Made by a program: the position numbers and the translations under genes
DNA from: Luteirhabdus salina
GTDB lineage: Bacteria > Bacteroidota > Bacteroidia > Flavobacteriales > Flavobacteriaceae
Assembly: GCA_025384855.1 (NCBI GenBank)
Contig: JALAHT010000001.1
Span: 1,369,064-1,433,063, forward strand
Length of the DNA stretch: 64,000 nucleotides
Direction: 5' to 3'
Shown: positions 9,333 through 17,059 of the stretch, piece by piece
Layout of the letters: every line of letters begins with the position of its first letter
Numbering within the stretch: position 1 is the stretch's first letter
Notes under the pieces: generated by a model
Told to the model about the DNA's origin: nothing
Seen by the model: only the letters and a program-made list of their open reading frames with translations
Databases searched by the model: none

Positions 9333-12300
9333 TATTGGTTTTCCATAATCGCCTCGATCACTTCATCTGGAATGGTATCATTCAACATTTCCACCGAGTC
9401 TTCCTGTTGAAGGTTTTCATCAACATCTACGCCTTCCTCTTCACTGTAGAAGTGACGGAATAAACGAAGATAATCGTTGAAGGTTTCCGCTTCCTGACGC
9501 GCGAAGGCTTCTTCATCATAAACGATTATGATGTCGACCAATCCTCGATAACGTTCCATGTCGCTGATGATTTCATCGGCTATTGGATATTGTCGGCTTA
9601 CTTTCAAACCGCTGTAATACAATAACTTTTCTTGGTATTTGGCAGAGACTTCCTCAAATAAACTACGCGCTTTGTCTTCCGCGCCCACTTCATAGTATCC
9701 TAGTACATAGGGTTCTAGTAGTGAATAGTATTCGAAATACTTCACCGGCATCTTTTCCATCGCGAGATCCAATACATTTTCAGCTTTTTCTAGTTGCCCA
9801 TCATTAATGAGCGCTTCCGCCAATCGAGCTAAATTGCTACGATACGTAATAGAGTTCCGTCGTGTTTCGGTATCGTGATAAATATCTGGGCTGCCGCTAT
9901 TGCCCCAATCCCATTTCATCACAATGTCATACATCTTATCAGGATCTACACGTCCCATATCGAATGGGTTTCGCGGGTTGATAGGTGTTCGGATAGGTAC
10001 TAATTTATATACAACCCCATCTAATTGTAGATAGTCCTTCATCCATAAATAATCATCATCGCCAAAAGCACCCCCGCTGAAATATATCGGTCGTTCCCAA
10101 TTGTTGTTAGCGATGATGTCTAACATGAGCATACGATTCTTATAAATGATATTTCCTTTCAGGGTGATATAGATATTATCCACAATTTTATCTGCATCCT
10201 CTTGCGGTACGATGCCATTTTCCAACACCGCTTGTTTGTCGACTGGAATCCGAATGGTTTTGGAAGGGAACGTATGCGCCATTTGATTGCTTTCCAACTC
10301 TACTTCGGTATTCGGACTATCATCGGCTACCCAATTCATCCACGTGTTAATATCGACGGTATCCCGACGTGTTTGCTGATAGTACAAAAAGTCGCGTGTT
10401 CCATATTTGTATTGGTCATGGGTAAGTTGTGAAGGAATCGGATCGCTATCGAAGGCTTTCTTCTTCATATCATCGATATACCAAGCCGTTTGAAAGAGGC
10501 TGGTGTTTACGATACGAACATCCTGACGGTACCCTTCAATATTTTGCGCATACCAAAGTGCGAACGTATCATTATCGCCAATTGTAAATAATATGGCATT
10601 TTCATCCACCGAATCCAGGTACATCTTCGCCATACTGTTCGCTGTATATCGATTCGAGCGATCATGGTCGTCCCAGTTTTGAGTAGCCAATAGTATCGGA
10701 CCTGCCAATGCGGTAGCTGCAAATACTATTGGGAGAGCCATTTTCGGTTTTAGGTAGTCCTTCAACAGGTCGTATAAGGCGTATACGCCAAAGCCAATCC
10801 ACATAGCAAAAACATAGAAGGATCCCACTAATGCATAGTCACGTTCTCGAGGTTCGAAAGGCCTTTCGTTAAGGTAGATTTTTAGTGCGATTCCGGTGAA
10901 AAGGAAAAAGACTAACAATACCCAGAAATTCTTTTGATCTTCTTTCAGGTGAAAAAGGATTCCGAGGATTCCTAAAATTAATGGTAGGAAATAGTAGGTA
11001 TTTCGTGCTTCATTGTTTTTTGCGTCACTGTAAAGATTATCCTGCGAGCCTAATCGCAATTCGTCAATAAATTCGATGCCACTTAGCCAATTTCCATGAA
11101 GATCGTCCATTTTCCCCTGAACATCGTCTTGCCGGCCAGCAAAATTCCACATAAAGTAGCGCCAATACATATAGCCAAATTGGTATTGGAACATAAACTT
11201 CAGGTTTTGTCCGATAGAGGGCTTCTCGATATCAAGCGCTAAGCCAAATTCCTGCATGAATTTGTGGTAGTCCTCAGCATCTACCAGTCCTTGGTTATAC
11301 GCTTGCTGGAACTTTTGAATTTCCTGAACCAGTCTAGGCTCACCACTATATTCTGGTTTTATGGAAAATTCCAAGCCTTCGGTAAACTCCAAGTAATTTG
11401 CACTGTTTTCAATACTCCACATTCGGGGCAAGAAGGCCTTTTGGGAATCGTCGGTGTTTTGGTTGGCGTTCTTATAATTATTTACGATTACGTATTTGCC
11501 ATTTTCCTCATCCTGCTCGTATTTTGGCTTGTCATCCTTATACGGATTGTCAGGGTCTAGGCCAACGTATGCTTCAGTAAAAAGCGGCCCGTAGAATAAA
11601 TGGGTTTCAGGATACTGTTCGCGATTATAATATGCCAAAAGCTCTCTTGCATTCTCAGGGTTATTCTCGTTAATAACCGTTCCGGCATTTGCCCGGATGG
11701 GAAGCATCAACCAACTCGAAAATCCTATGAAAATAAAAAGGATACACAGTAGAAGGGTGTTCAGTTGGTAAAAGCTTTTTTTTCGTGTGTATCGTAAAAG
11801 ATAGATGAAAAGCCCAATAAATAGCAGCCCTGCAATAACAGTTCCGCTATGGAAAGGCATGCCGATGCTATTTACGAAAAACAATTCCGAGGCACTGAAA
11901 AACTTCATCGTCATCGGAAGCAATAGCTTAAAGATAAACAGCAAGATTGCGACACTCACGAAAGTGGCAATGATGAAATTCTTGGTAGTTACTTTCTTAT
12001 AATTTTTGAAGAAGTACAAAAAGCCCATTGCGGGGATGGTTAATAACCCCATAAAGTGAACCCCAAAAGACAATCCGATGATAAAGGAAATTAGAATGAC
12101 CCAACGATTCCCCCTGGGGGTATTCATTTCGCGTTCCCAGCGAAGCGCACAATAGAAGAGGATGGCCATAATACAGGCAGCAGAAGCGTACACTTCGGCT
12201 TCTACCGCATTAAACCAGAAGCTATCGGTGAAGGCAAAAGCTAACGAACCGATGAAAGCGCTGCCCAGAATTCCAATTTGATTGGACTTGGAGAGGGTAG

Positions 12301-12631
12301 TATTTTTTGAAGTGACATTGGTAAGCAACATTGTTAGCGACCAAAACATGAACAAAATGGTAAAGGCGCTAGCAAAAACGGACATCAAATTAATAGTGAG
12401 TGCGATATTGGTTGGTTCCATGGCGAAGATGGAGAAGAATGCACCAAGCAATTGATATAGCGGAGCTCCGGGAGGGTGGCCTACTTCTAGGTTACTTGCT
12501 GTGGTTATATATTCTCCAGCATCCCAAAAACTAGCGGTAGGTTCTACAGTTAGCCAATATGTAATAAGGGCGATGGCAAAGGCTGTCCATCCAAGAATTT
12601 GATTCCATTTCTGAAATGAAAAAGTAGCCAT
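9332..12631 (-). CDS. DUF2723 membrane protein (GT117-like, protein O-mannosyltransferase-like)
   Basis: A 1099-residue protein starting at the ATG at 12631; an in-frame TTG at 12637 overlaps the promoter element and is rejected. The first 330 residues hold about ten membrane helices and the family signature WDAGEYITTASNLEVGHPPG near residue 33, whose acidic residues are thought to be catalytic as in PMT-type GT-C enzymes. More helices lie at about 550-660, then a large extracytoplasmic domain and a helical, TPR-like C-terminus. Bacteroidota members of this family (DUF2723, GT117) are believed to add sugar to exported proteins or lipids. It is coupled to the deacetylase gene, which suggests a shared role in surface glycan assembly. 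Confidence 0.85.
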   Translation of the reverse strand: MATFSFQKWNQILGWTAFAIALITYWLTVEPTASFWDAGEYITTASNLEVGHPPGAPLYQLLGAFFSIFAMEPTNIALTINLMSVFASAFTILFMFWSLTMLLTNVTSKNTTLSKSNQIGILGSAFIGSLAFAFTDSFWFNAVEAEVYASAACIMAILFYCALRWEREMNTPRGNRWVILISFIIGLSFGVHFMGLLTIPAMGFLYFFKNYKKVTTKNFIIATFVSVAILLFIFKLLLPMTMKFFSASELFFVNSIGMPFHSGTVIAGLLFIGLFIYLLRYTRKKSFYQLNTLLLCILFIFIGFSSWLMLPIRANAGTVINENNPENARELLAYYNREQYPETHLFYGPLFTEAYVGLDPDNPYKDDKPKYEQDEENGKYVIVNNYKNANQNTDDSQKAFLPRMWSIENSANYLEFTEGLEFSIKPEYSGEPRLVQEIQKFQQAYNQGLVDAEDYHKFMQEFGLALDIEKPSIGQNLKFMFQYQFGYMYWRYFMWNFAGRQDDVQGKMDDLHGNWLSGIEFIDELRLGSQDNLYSDAKNNEARNTYYFLPLILGILGILFHLKEDQKNFWVLLVFFLFTGIALKIYLNERPFEPRERDYALVGSFYVFAMWIGFGVYALYDLLKDYLKPKMALPIVFAATALAGPILLATQNWDDHDRSNRYTANSMAKMYLDSVDENAILFTIGDNDTFALWYAQNIEGYRQDVRIVNTSLFQTAWYIDDMKKKAFDSDPIPSQLTHDQYKYGTRDFLYYQQTRRDTVDINTWMNWVADDSPNTEVELESNQMAHTFPSKTIRIPVDKQAVLENGIVPQEDADKIVDNIYITLKGNIIYKNRMLMLDIIANNNWERPIYFSGGAFGDDDYLWMKDYLQLDGVVYKLVPIRTPINPRNPFDMGRVDPDKMYDIVMKWDWGNSGSPDIYHDTETRRNSITYRSNLARLAEALINDGQLEKAENVLDLAMEKMPVKYFEYYSLLEPYVLGYYEVGAEDKARSLFEEVSAKYQEKLLYYSGLKVSRQYPIADEIISDMERYRGLVDIIIVYDEEAFARQEAETFNDYLRLFRHFYSEEEGVDVDENLQQEDSVEMLNDTIPDEVIEAIMENQ

Positions 12632-12634
12632 GGG

Positions 12635-12642
12635 CAAATCTA
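12635..12642 (-). promoter_or_regulatory. -7 element abutting the DUF2723 start codon
   Basis: On the minus strand TAGATTTG is followed by only three bases and then the ATG at 12631. This would give a nearly leaderless mRNA. No good -33 TTG is seen at the usual distance, so the call is tentative. Confidence 0.4.
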
Positions 12643-12755
12643 TTTTAAAAGGCGAAAATACTAATAATTACACTAGGAAAGCCTAACAAAAACTACTAAC
12701 GTGAAAGAGGAGCACATATTTTGTTCAGGTGAAATCAAGTTTTTTGCTAGAAATG

Positions 12756-12786
12756 TTTGTGGGTGCAAAAGTTTGTATTAAATTTG
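12756..12786 (+). promoter_or_regulatory. Promoter of tRNA-Gln
   Basis: TTTG at 12756-12759 and TAAATTTG at 12779-12786 are separated by 19 bases, a perfect match to the Bacteroidota promoter consensus. Predicted transcription start is near 12793, about ten bases before the mature tRNA. Confidence 0.8.
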
Positions 12787-12803
12787 CATCCGCATTATGG
12801 AAT

Positions 12804-12876
12804 TGGCCCATGGTGTAACTGGCAACACGTCTGGTTTTGGTCCAGAAGAGTCTAGGTTCGAGCCCTAGTGGGCCAA
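12804..12876 (+). tRNA. tRNA-Gln (anticodon TTG)
   Basis: A 73-base cloverleaf. The acceptor arms TGGCCCA (12804-12810) and TGGGCCA (12869-12875) pair fully, with discriminator A. The anticodon arm is TCTGG-TTTTGGT-CCAGA with anticodon TTG, and the T arm contains the standard GGTTCGAGCCC. CCA is not encoded. The U1-A72 pair is typical of bacterial tRNA-Gln. It has its own promoter and is followed directly by a terminator. Confidence 0.95.
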
Positions 12877-12884
12877 CAAAACAA

Positions 12885-12911
12885 CCGAACTTCAACGAGT
12901 TCGGTTTTTTT
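12885..12911 (+). terminator. Terminator of tRNA-Gln
   Basis: CCGAACT pairs with AGTTCGG across a 6-base loop, followed by seven T. Confidence 0.85.
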
Positions 12912-13031
12912 ATTTCTGGGAATTGTGGCGAGAACCTGCCTGCCGCAGGCAGGGTTTACCCTGAGCGAAGTCGAAGGGAGCCCTACCTGCCCGCCGGAGC
13001 GGAGCGAAGGAGGGGTGGGCCAACAAAACGA

Positions 13032-13058
13032 CCGAACTTCAACAAGTTCGGTTTTTTT
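13032..13058 (+). terminator. Duplicated terminator hairpin
   Basis: A near-identical copy of the tRNA-Gln terminator (CCGAACT..AGTTCGG, seven T), lying 147 bases downstream as part of the repeat block. Confidence 0.8.
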
Positions 13059-13132
13059 ATTTCATGGATTTGCGGCGAGAACCTGCCTGCAGTAGCCGAG
13101 CATAGGAGGGGTGGACCAACACGTTAATTGGA

Positions 13133-13160
13133 GTCCCTGTCGTAATCGGCAGGGATTTTT
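13133..13160 (+). terminator. Intrinsic terminator
   Basis: TCCCTGTCG pairs with CGGCAGGGA (one G-T pair) across the loop TAAT, followed by a T run. It closes the tRNA-Gln repeat region, about 85 bases before the next gene. Confidence 0.75.
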
Positions 13161-13245
13161 GTTTTGTAGATCCTGCTTTTTTCATCTCATTCCAAAATTG
13201 CTTTATATTTTTACTTTATCTTAGTAGTCACTAAATCAATCTGTT

Positions 13246-13719
13246 ATGGAATTTCATTGGTATCAATTAATGATTCCGCTGGCGGCTGGTGGCTTGGGAT
13301 ATTATGCAAGGCATTTAATCGAGCGTCGCCGTGAGCTTCAGAATAAGGTGAATGAAAGGCGTCGAGAAGTGTATCAAAAATTTGTCAATTTGGTGATAGA
13401 TGACCTAGTTGAGGTTGGAAAAGAGCCTCCAGAACCTCCCCAGAACCTAAGTCATAACAAAATGTTCGATTTCCTCAAGGAATACATGCTTTATGCATCT
13501 CCAGATGTAGTTAATGCTTTTGGCGACTATCGTCAATATATTTTTAAGGAGGTCTATGGAAAAGAGAAAATAGATACCCGAATGCAGTACCAAAAACTTT
13601 CAAAAGTGATTATGGAGATGCGAGAGGATTTAGGATTGTCCAATAAGGATATCGGGACCTTTGGCGAACGGACATTTAAAGCAGTGCTCATCGATTATTA
13701 TCACTATTTCAAAAGCTAA
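13246..13719 (+). CDS. Small membrane-anchored protein, unknown
   Basis: A 157-residue protein with one N-terminal membrane segment (about residues 6-22, YQLMIPLAAGGLGYYARHLI) followed at once by a highly basic stretch of Arg, Glu and Lys (residues 24-40) that looks like a charged helix at the inner face of the membrane. The rest is helical and acidic/basic, with a PEPPQNL turn near 65. The ATG is clear and codon use is normal. I do not recognise a named family. It is convergent with the lipoprotein gene, the two stops lying five bases apart. Confidence 0.65.
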   Translation: MEFHWYQLMIPLAAGGLGYYARHLIERRRELQNKVNERRREVYQKFVNLVIDDLVEVGKEPPEPPQNLSHNKMFDFLKEYMLYASPDVVNAFGDYRQYIFKEVYGKEKIDTRMQYQKLSKVIMEMREDLGLSNKDIGTFGERTFKAVLIDYYHYFKS

Positions 13720-13724
13720 TGCGA

Positions 13725-14318
13725 TTAGCGGTTTAGCATTGGAACGCTTTCTGTTAACAGTCGCCATGTGTATCCTTCATCCGACGAAGTGTCCAAGTCG
13801 AAGACCGAATAATGCCGAACTACTTTTGTGGCGTCCTTTGGATCTCTCCAAAATGGCCGTAGGGTATCGCTCATATGGCTTTTATGAATCGCAAATCCAT
13901 TCACCAATGGCAGCCACTTTCCTTCACGAAAAATAAAAAGGTGGTATTTGTTGAATTGTGGATCTTCCAGCTGTGTACGCGCTACCAATATGTCGGTGGC
14001 AAATGCCTCATCGGAATAGACCTCTAGCTTCGTAGCTACTGCTTTTGGCAGACTTATTTTCCCGATTTCTTCATACTCTGAAAACAACGCCATTCCAGTA
14101 CCATGCTTATTTTTTTTAGGGTATACATAAAACCAATCGTTTGAACCCATGAAATCGCCACGCACTGCCCCATATGGCGGTGTTTCTTCTATTGGTGAGG
14201 TATCCGTACTTTCGACAGCTTCCTTTGGGCCACCAATAACGTGCTCTTCAGAGTTTTTTGAAGGGGTGCCGCAGCTTAAAAGAAAAAAACTAATTATCAA
14301 AAAGATAAAAGGATTCAT
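13725..14318 (-). CDS. Lipoprotein, unknown
   Basis: A 197-residue protein starting with a signal peptide and lipobox (FLLSCGTPSK, Cys near residue 16), so it is probably an outer-membrane or periplasmic lipoprotein. A Ser/Thr/Glu/Pro-rich linker follows, then a compact domain with YVYPKKNKHGTGMALF and a C-terminal TWRLLTESVP. No enzyme motif is visible. I use the ATG at 14318, not the TTG at 14321. That ATG overlaps the TGA stop of the universal stress gene by one base (TGATG), so the two genes form an operon and are translationally coupled. Confidence 0.75.
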   Translation of the reverse strand: MNPFIFLIISFFLLSCGTPSKNSEEHVIGGPKEAVESTDTSPIEETPPYGAVRGDFMGSNDWFYVYPKKNKHGTGMALFSEYEEIGKISLPKAVATKLEVYSDEAFATDILVARTQLEDPQFNKYHLFIFREGKWLPLVNGFAIHKSHMSDTLRPFWRDPKDATKVVRHYSVFDLDTSSDEGYTWRLLTESVPMLNR

Positions 14319-15139
14319 CAAATCTTAAAGGTTATCACGGGCATATTGGCATGGTTCACTAAATCTTCACTAATACTTCCATTAAAGAAATGTGCCAAGC
14401 CTTTTCGACCATGAGTACTCATACCTACCAATTGGGCCTTGCTGTTTTTCGCAAAATTTAGAATCCCCTTTTCAACCGAAACATCATTATATATGTGAAG
14501 CGAGTAGTTTTCTGCATTTATCCCCGCAATAAAATTTTCCATAATAGCATGTGCCTGCTCCGAGGTTTTAAAACCACTTGGAGTGTTTACGTACAGCAAA
14601 TGCATTTTGGCATCCAATAATTTTGCAACTTCCAAGGCTTCCTTAAAGGGTTTTTTGCACTCTTCAGAAAAATCGGTGGCAAAAACAAAGTCGTTCACAT
14701 TGAAATCGGAATGATCATTCTTAATTACCAATACCGGAATATTAGAGGTCCGTACCACCTTTTCGGTATTGCTGCCAATAAACATTTCCTTAAAACCACT
14801 AGCACCATGAGATCCCATTACGATTAGATCGATTTTGTTCACTTCTACGGCCTTCATAATGTCCGTGTAGATTTCTTCGTGGCCAATGGCTTCAAAAACT
14901 TCTAAGTCCTGTAAATAGGGACGTGATAGGATATCGGCAAATCGCTTTTCCGTCAACTTTATGAAATAGACCGATTCTGGCAGCGCCCCGCTATTGCCCG
15001 AGTTTGCCAAATGGTTGGGCAATTCAACGGTATGGAAAAGATATAACTCGCTAGCGTGCTTACGAGCCAGTTGTGCAGCAACTTTTAAGGCATTTTCGGC
15101 TTGATCGGAAAAATCGGTGGGTACTAAAATCCGTTTCAT
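14318..15139 (-). CDS. Universal stress protein, tandem UspA domains
   Basis: A 273-residue cytoplasmic protein with two UspA domains (about 1-146 and 150-273). I use the ATG at 15139 because MKRILVPTDFSDQAENAL is the usual family N-terminus; the upstream ATG at 15181 adds 14 unrelated residues. The first domain has a complete ATP-binding signature (GSHG, nine residues, GS). In the second the first glycine is changed (STHG, nine residues, GS), so it may bind nucleotide poorly. Tandem-domain Usp proteins are common in Bacteroidota and usually respond to stress or growth arrest. It is the first gene of a pair with the lipoprotein. Confidence 0.9.
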   Translation of the reverse strand: MKRILVPTDFSDQAENALKVAAQLARKHASELYLFHTVELPNHLANSGNSGALPESVYFIKLTEKRFADILSRPYLQDLEVFEAIGHEEIYTDIMKAVEVNKIDLIVMGSHGASGFKEMFIGSNTEKVVRTSNIPVLVIKNDHSDFNVNDFVFATDFSEECKKPFKEALEVAKLLDAKMHLLYVNTPSGFKTSEQAHAIMENFIAGINAENYSLHIYNDVSVEKGILNFAKNSKAQLVGMSTHGRKGLAHFFNGSISEDLVNHANMPVITFKI

Positions 15140-15227
15140 TGAGATGCTTTTTTGGGTTGGTTTTGAAAAGGTAAAGTACATAATAATTTCATTATATGCC
15201 TCATTTTTATATTACTAAAAAATGTAA

Positions 15228-15235
15228 TATATTTG
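15228..15235 (+). promoter_or_regulatory. -7 promoter element of rimP-nusA-infB
   Basis: TATATTTG matches the TAnnTTTG consensus; the -33 region is T-rich without a clear TTG. Transcription would start near 15241, giving a leader of about 60 bases that contains the hairpin at 15261. Confidence 0.6.
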
Positions 15236-15260
15236 CACAGAATTACTAAAGCTACTAGCC

Positions 15261-15286
15261 GAGGGGACGACAAGTCCCCTCTTTTT
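15261..15286 (+). terminator. Terminator-like hairpin in the rimP-nusA-infB leader
   Basis: GAGGGGAC pairs with GTCCCCTC across GACAA and is followed by five T. It sits after the promoter element and 14 bases before the rimP ATG, so it looks like an attenuator, not the end of another gene. NusA, encoded two genes down, is the obvious candidate effector. Confidence 0.75.
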
Positions 15287-15299
15287 ATAGCAATTTTTT

Positions 15300-15767
15300 A
15301 TGAAGGAGAAAGTTAAAGAGCTGATTGATAATTATTTAGAAAACAACCCCGCTTTATTTCTGTTGGATTATTCACTAACGGATGATAAACGGATTAGAGT
15401 GGTGATTGATGGCGATCAAGGAGTTACGGTTGAAGACTGTATCAATATGAGCCGTGCAATCGAGCATAATTTGGATAGAGACGAGGAAGATTTCTCGTTA
15501 GAGGTGATGTCGGCGGGCGTTTCCGAATCGCTACAGATACCACGACAGTATAAGAAGAACGTGGGGCGCAAACTACATGTCACCACTACTTCGAATAACG
15601 AAATTGAAGCAACTTTGTCGGAAGCAACCGACGAGGCCATAACATTGAACTGGAAGGTGCGCGAGCCAAAACCTGTGGGAAAAGGCAAGCATACCGTGAA
15701 AAAAGAAGCAATTCTGCCCTATGGTGAAATTGCACAAGCAAAAGTGATGATAACATTTAATAAATAG
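15300..15767 (+). CDS. rimP: Ribosome maturation factor RimP
   Basis: A 155-residue protein needed for late 30S subunit assembly. The N-terminal domain contains LDYSLTDDKRIRVVIDGD and the family CINMSRAIEHNLDRDEEDFSLEVMS segment (here shown in part), and the C-terminal SH3-like domain includes ATLSEATDEAITL. Length is normal. It is the first gene of the conserved rimP-nusA-infB operon, with its stop three bases before the nusA ATG. An ATAGCAA element lies six bases before its ATG, as in several genes of the respiratory operon. Confidence 0.95.
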   Translation: MKEKVKELIDNYLENNPALFLLDYSLTDDKRIRVVIDGDQGVTVEDCINMSRAIEHNLDRDEEDFSLEVMSAGVSESLQIPRQYKKNVGRKLHVTTTSNNEIEATLSEATDEAITLNWKVREPKPVGKGKHTVKKEAILPYGEIAQAKVMITFNK

Positions 15768-15770
15768 CAG

Positions 15771-17003
15771 ATGGAAAATTTAGCGTTGATCGATTCCTTT
15801 TCGGAGTTTAAGGATGACAAGCTCATAGACCGAGTAACGCTCATGGCAATTTTGGAAGAAGTTTTCCGAAATGCCTTGAAGAAGAAATTTGGAAGCGATG
15901 ATAATTTCGATATTATTATCAATCCAGATAAGGGCGATTTGGAAATCTGGAGGAACCGTATTGTAGTTGCCGATGGGGAAGTAGAAGAACCGAACGAGGA
16001 GATTTCACTTACCGAAGCGCGAAAGATCGAACCCGATTTTGAAATCGGTGAGGATGTTTCGGAAGAAGTGAAATTGGCGCAATTGGGCCGACGTTCAATT
16101 TTGGCGTTACGTCAAAATTTGATCTCTAAAATCCATGAACATGATAATACGAATATCTACAAACAGTTCAAGGAATTAGAAGGTGAGATTTATACAGCTG
16201 AGGTACACCATATCCGTCACCGTGCTGTCATTTTATTGGATGATGAAGGAAACGAAATCATCCTCCCAAAAGATAAGCAGATACCATCCGATTTCTTCCG
16301 TAAGGGAGATAATGTACGCGGTATCATTGAAAGCGTGGAGCTGAAAGGAAATAAGCCTGCTATTATTATGTCTCGTGCGAACCCATTATTTTTGGAGAAA
16401 TTGTTCGAGCAGGAAATCCCGGAAGTATTCGATGGACTTATTACCGTGAAAAAAGTGGTGCGAATTCCTGGCGAGAAGGCAAAAGTAGCGGTAGATTCAT
16501 ACGATGATCGTATCGATCCGGTTGGAGCCTGTGTGGGGATGAAAGGGTCTCGTATTCACGGTATCGTTCGTGAATTAGGAAACGAGAATATAGACGTAAT
16601 CAATTATACCAATAACCTACAATTGTTCATTACGCGAGCGCTGAGTCCAGCAAAAGTGACTTCTATGAATATCAATGAAGAAACCAAGCGTGTTGAAGTT
16701 TTGCTCCGTCCTGAAGAAGTTTCGAAAGCAATCGGACGTGGTGGCCATAATATTCGTTTGGCAGGTCAGCTAACTGGCTACGAAATCGATGTGCTGCGAG
16801 AAGGTGCTGAGGAAGACGTAGAATTGAAAGAGTTCTCTGATGAAATCGAAGATTGGATTATCGCAGAATTTCATAAAATTGGCTTGGATACGGCCAAGAG
16901 TATCTTGGAATATGATATAGAGGATTTGGTGAAACGAACCGACCTAGAAGAGGTTACGATAAAAGAAGTTATCCGTATATTAAAAGAAGAATTTGAAGAG
17001 TAG
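15771..17003 (+). CDS. nusA: Transcription termination/antitermination factor NusA
   Basis: A 410-residue protein that binds RNA polymerase and nascent RNA and controls pausing and termination. The N-terminal polymerase-binding domain (about 1-125), an S1 domain (about 135-200), and two KH domains ([19 protein letters not shown] near 245 and [16 protein letters not shown] near 318) are in order. The protein is shorter than the E. coli form because the C-terminal acidic repeats are absent or single, which is usual in this phylum. It is in the middle of the rimP-nusA-infB operon. The rimP stop codon lies inside the ATAGCAG element directly before its ATG. Confidence 0.97.
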   Translation: MENLALIDSFSEFKDDKLIDRVTLMAILEEVFRNALKKKFGSDDNFDIIINPDKGDLEIWRNRIVVADGEVEEPNEEISLTEARKIEPDFEIGEDVSEEVKLAQLGRRSILALRQNLISKIHEHDNTNIYKQFKELEGEIYTAEVHHIRHRAVILLDDEGNEIILPKDKQIPSDFFRKGDNVRGIIESVELKGNKPAIIMSRANPLFLEKLFEQEIPEVFDGLITVKKVVRIPGEKAKVAVDSYDDRIDPVGACVGMKGSRIHGIVRELGNENIDVINYTNNLQLFITRALSPAKVTSMNINEETKRVEVLLRPEEVSKAIGRGGHNIRLAGQLTGYEIDVLREGAEEDVELKEFSDEIEDWIIAEFHKIGLDTAKSILEYDIEDLVKRTDLEEVTIKEVIRILKEEFEE

Positions 17004-17059
17004 TACAAACCTTTATACTACTTTTACACAATAATTATAAGCAAACAGGAAGCATTTAT

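Larger units (their letters stand above)
12869..13119 (+). repeat. Direct repeats of the tRNA-Gln 3' end with palindromic spacer
   Basis: The last bases of tRNA-Gln plus its terminator (12869 to about 12942) recur as a near copy from 13016 to about 13090, including TGGGCCAACAAAAC, the CCGAACTT..AGTTCGG hairpin and GGCGAGAACCTGCCTGC. A third, shorter copy of the tRNA end (TGGACCAAC) lies at 13112-13120. The spacer holds a perfect palindrome (CCTGCCTGC-C-GCAGGCAGG, 12935-12953) and a CCTGAGCGAAGTCGAAGG element (12959-12976) that I recall as a recurrent intergenic repeat in Bacteroidota. ORFs through this block have no coding character. Confidence 0.75.

Noticed and set aside
12837-13127. Overlapping ORFs of 96 and 75 residues across the tRNA-Gln repeats
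   Set aside because: They run through tRNA sequence, terminators and palindromes, and their peptide repeats reflect the DNA repeats.
13246-15139. Genomic island next to tRNA-Gln
   Set aside because: No integrase, transposase or composition change is visible; the genes after the tRNA look like ordinary chromosomal genes.
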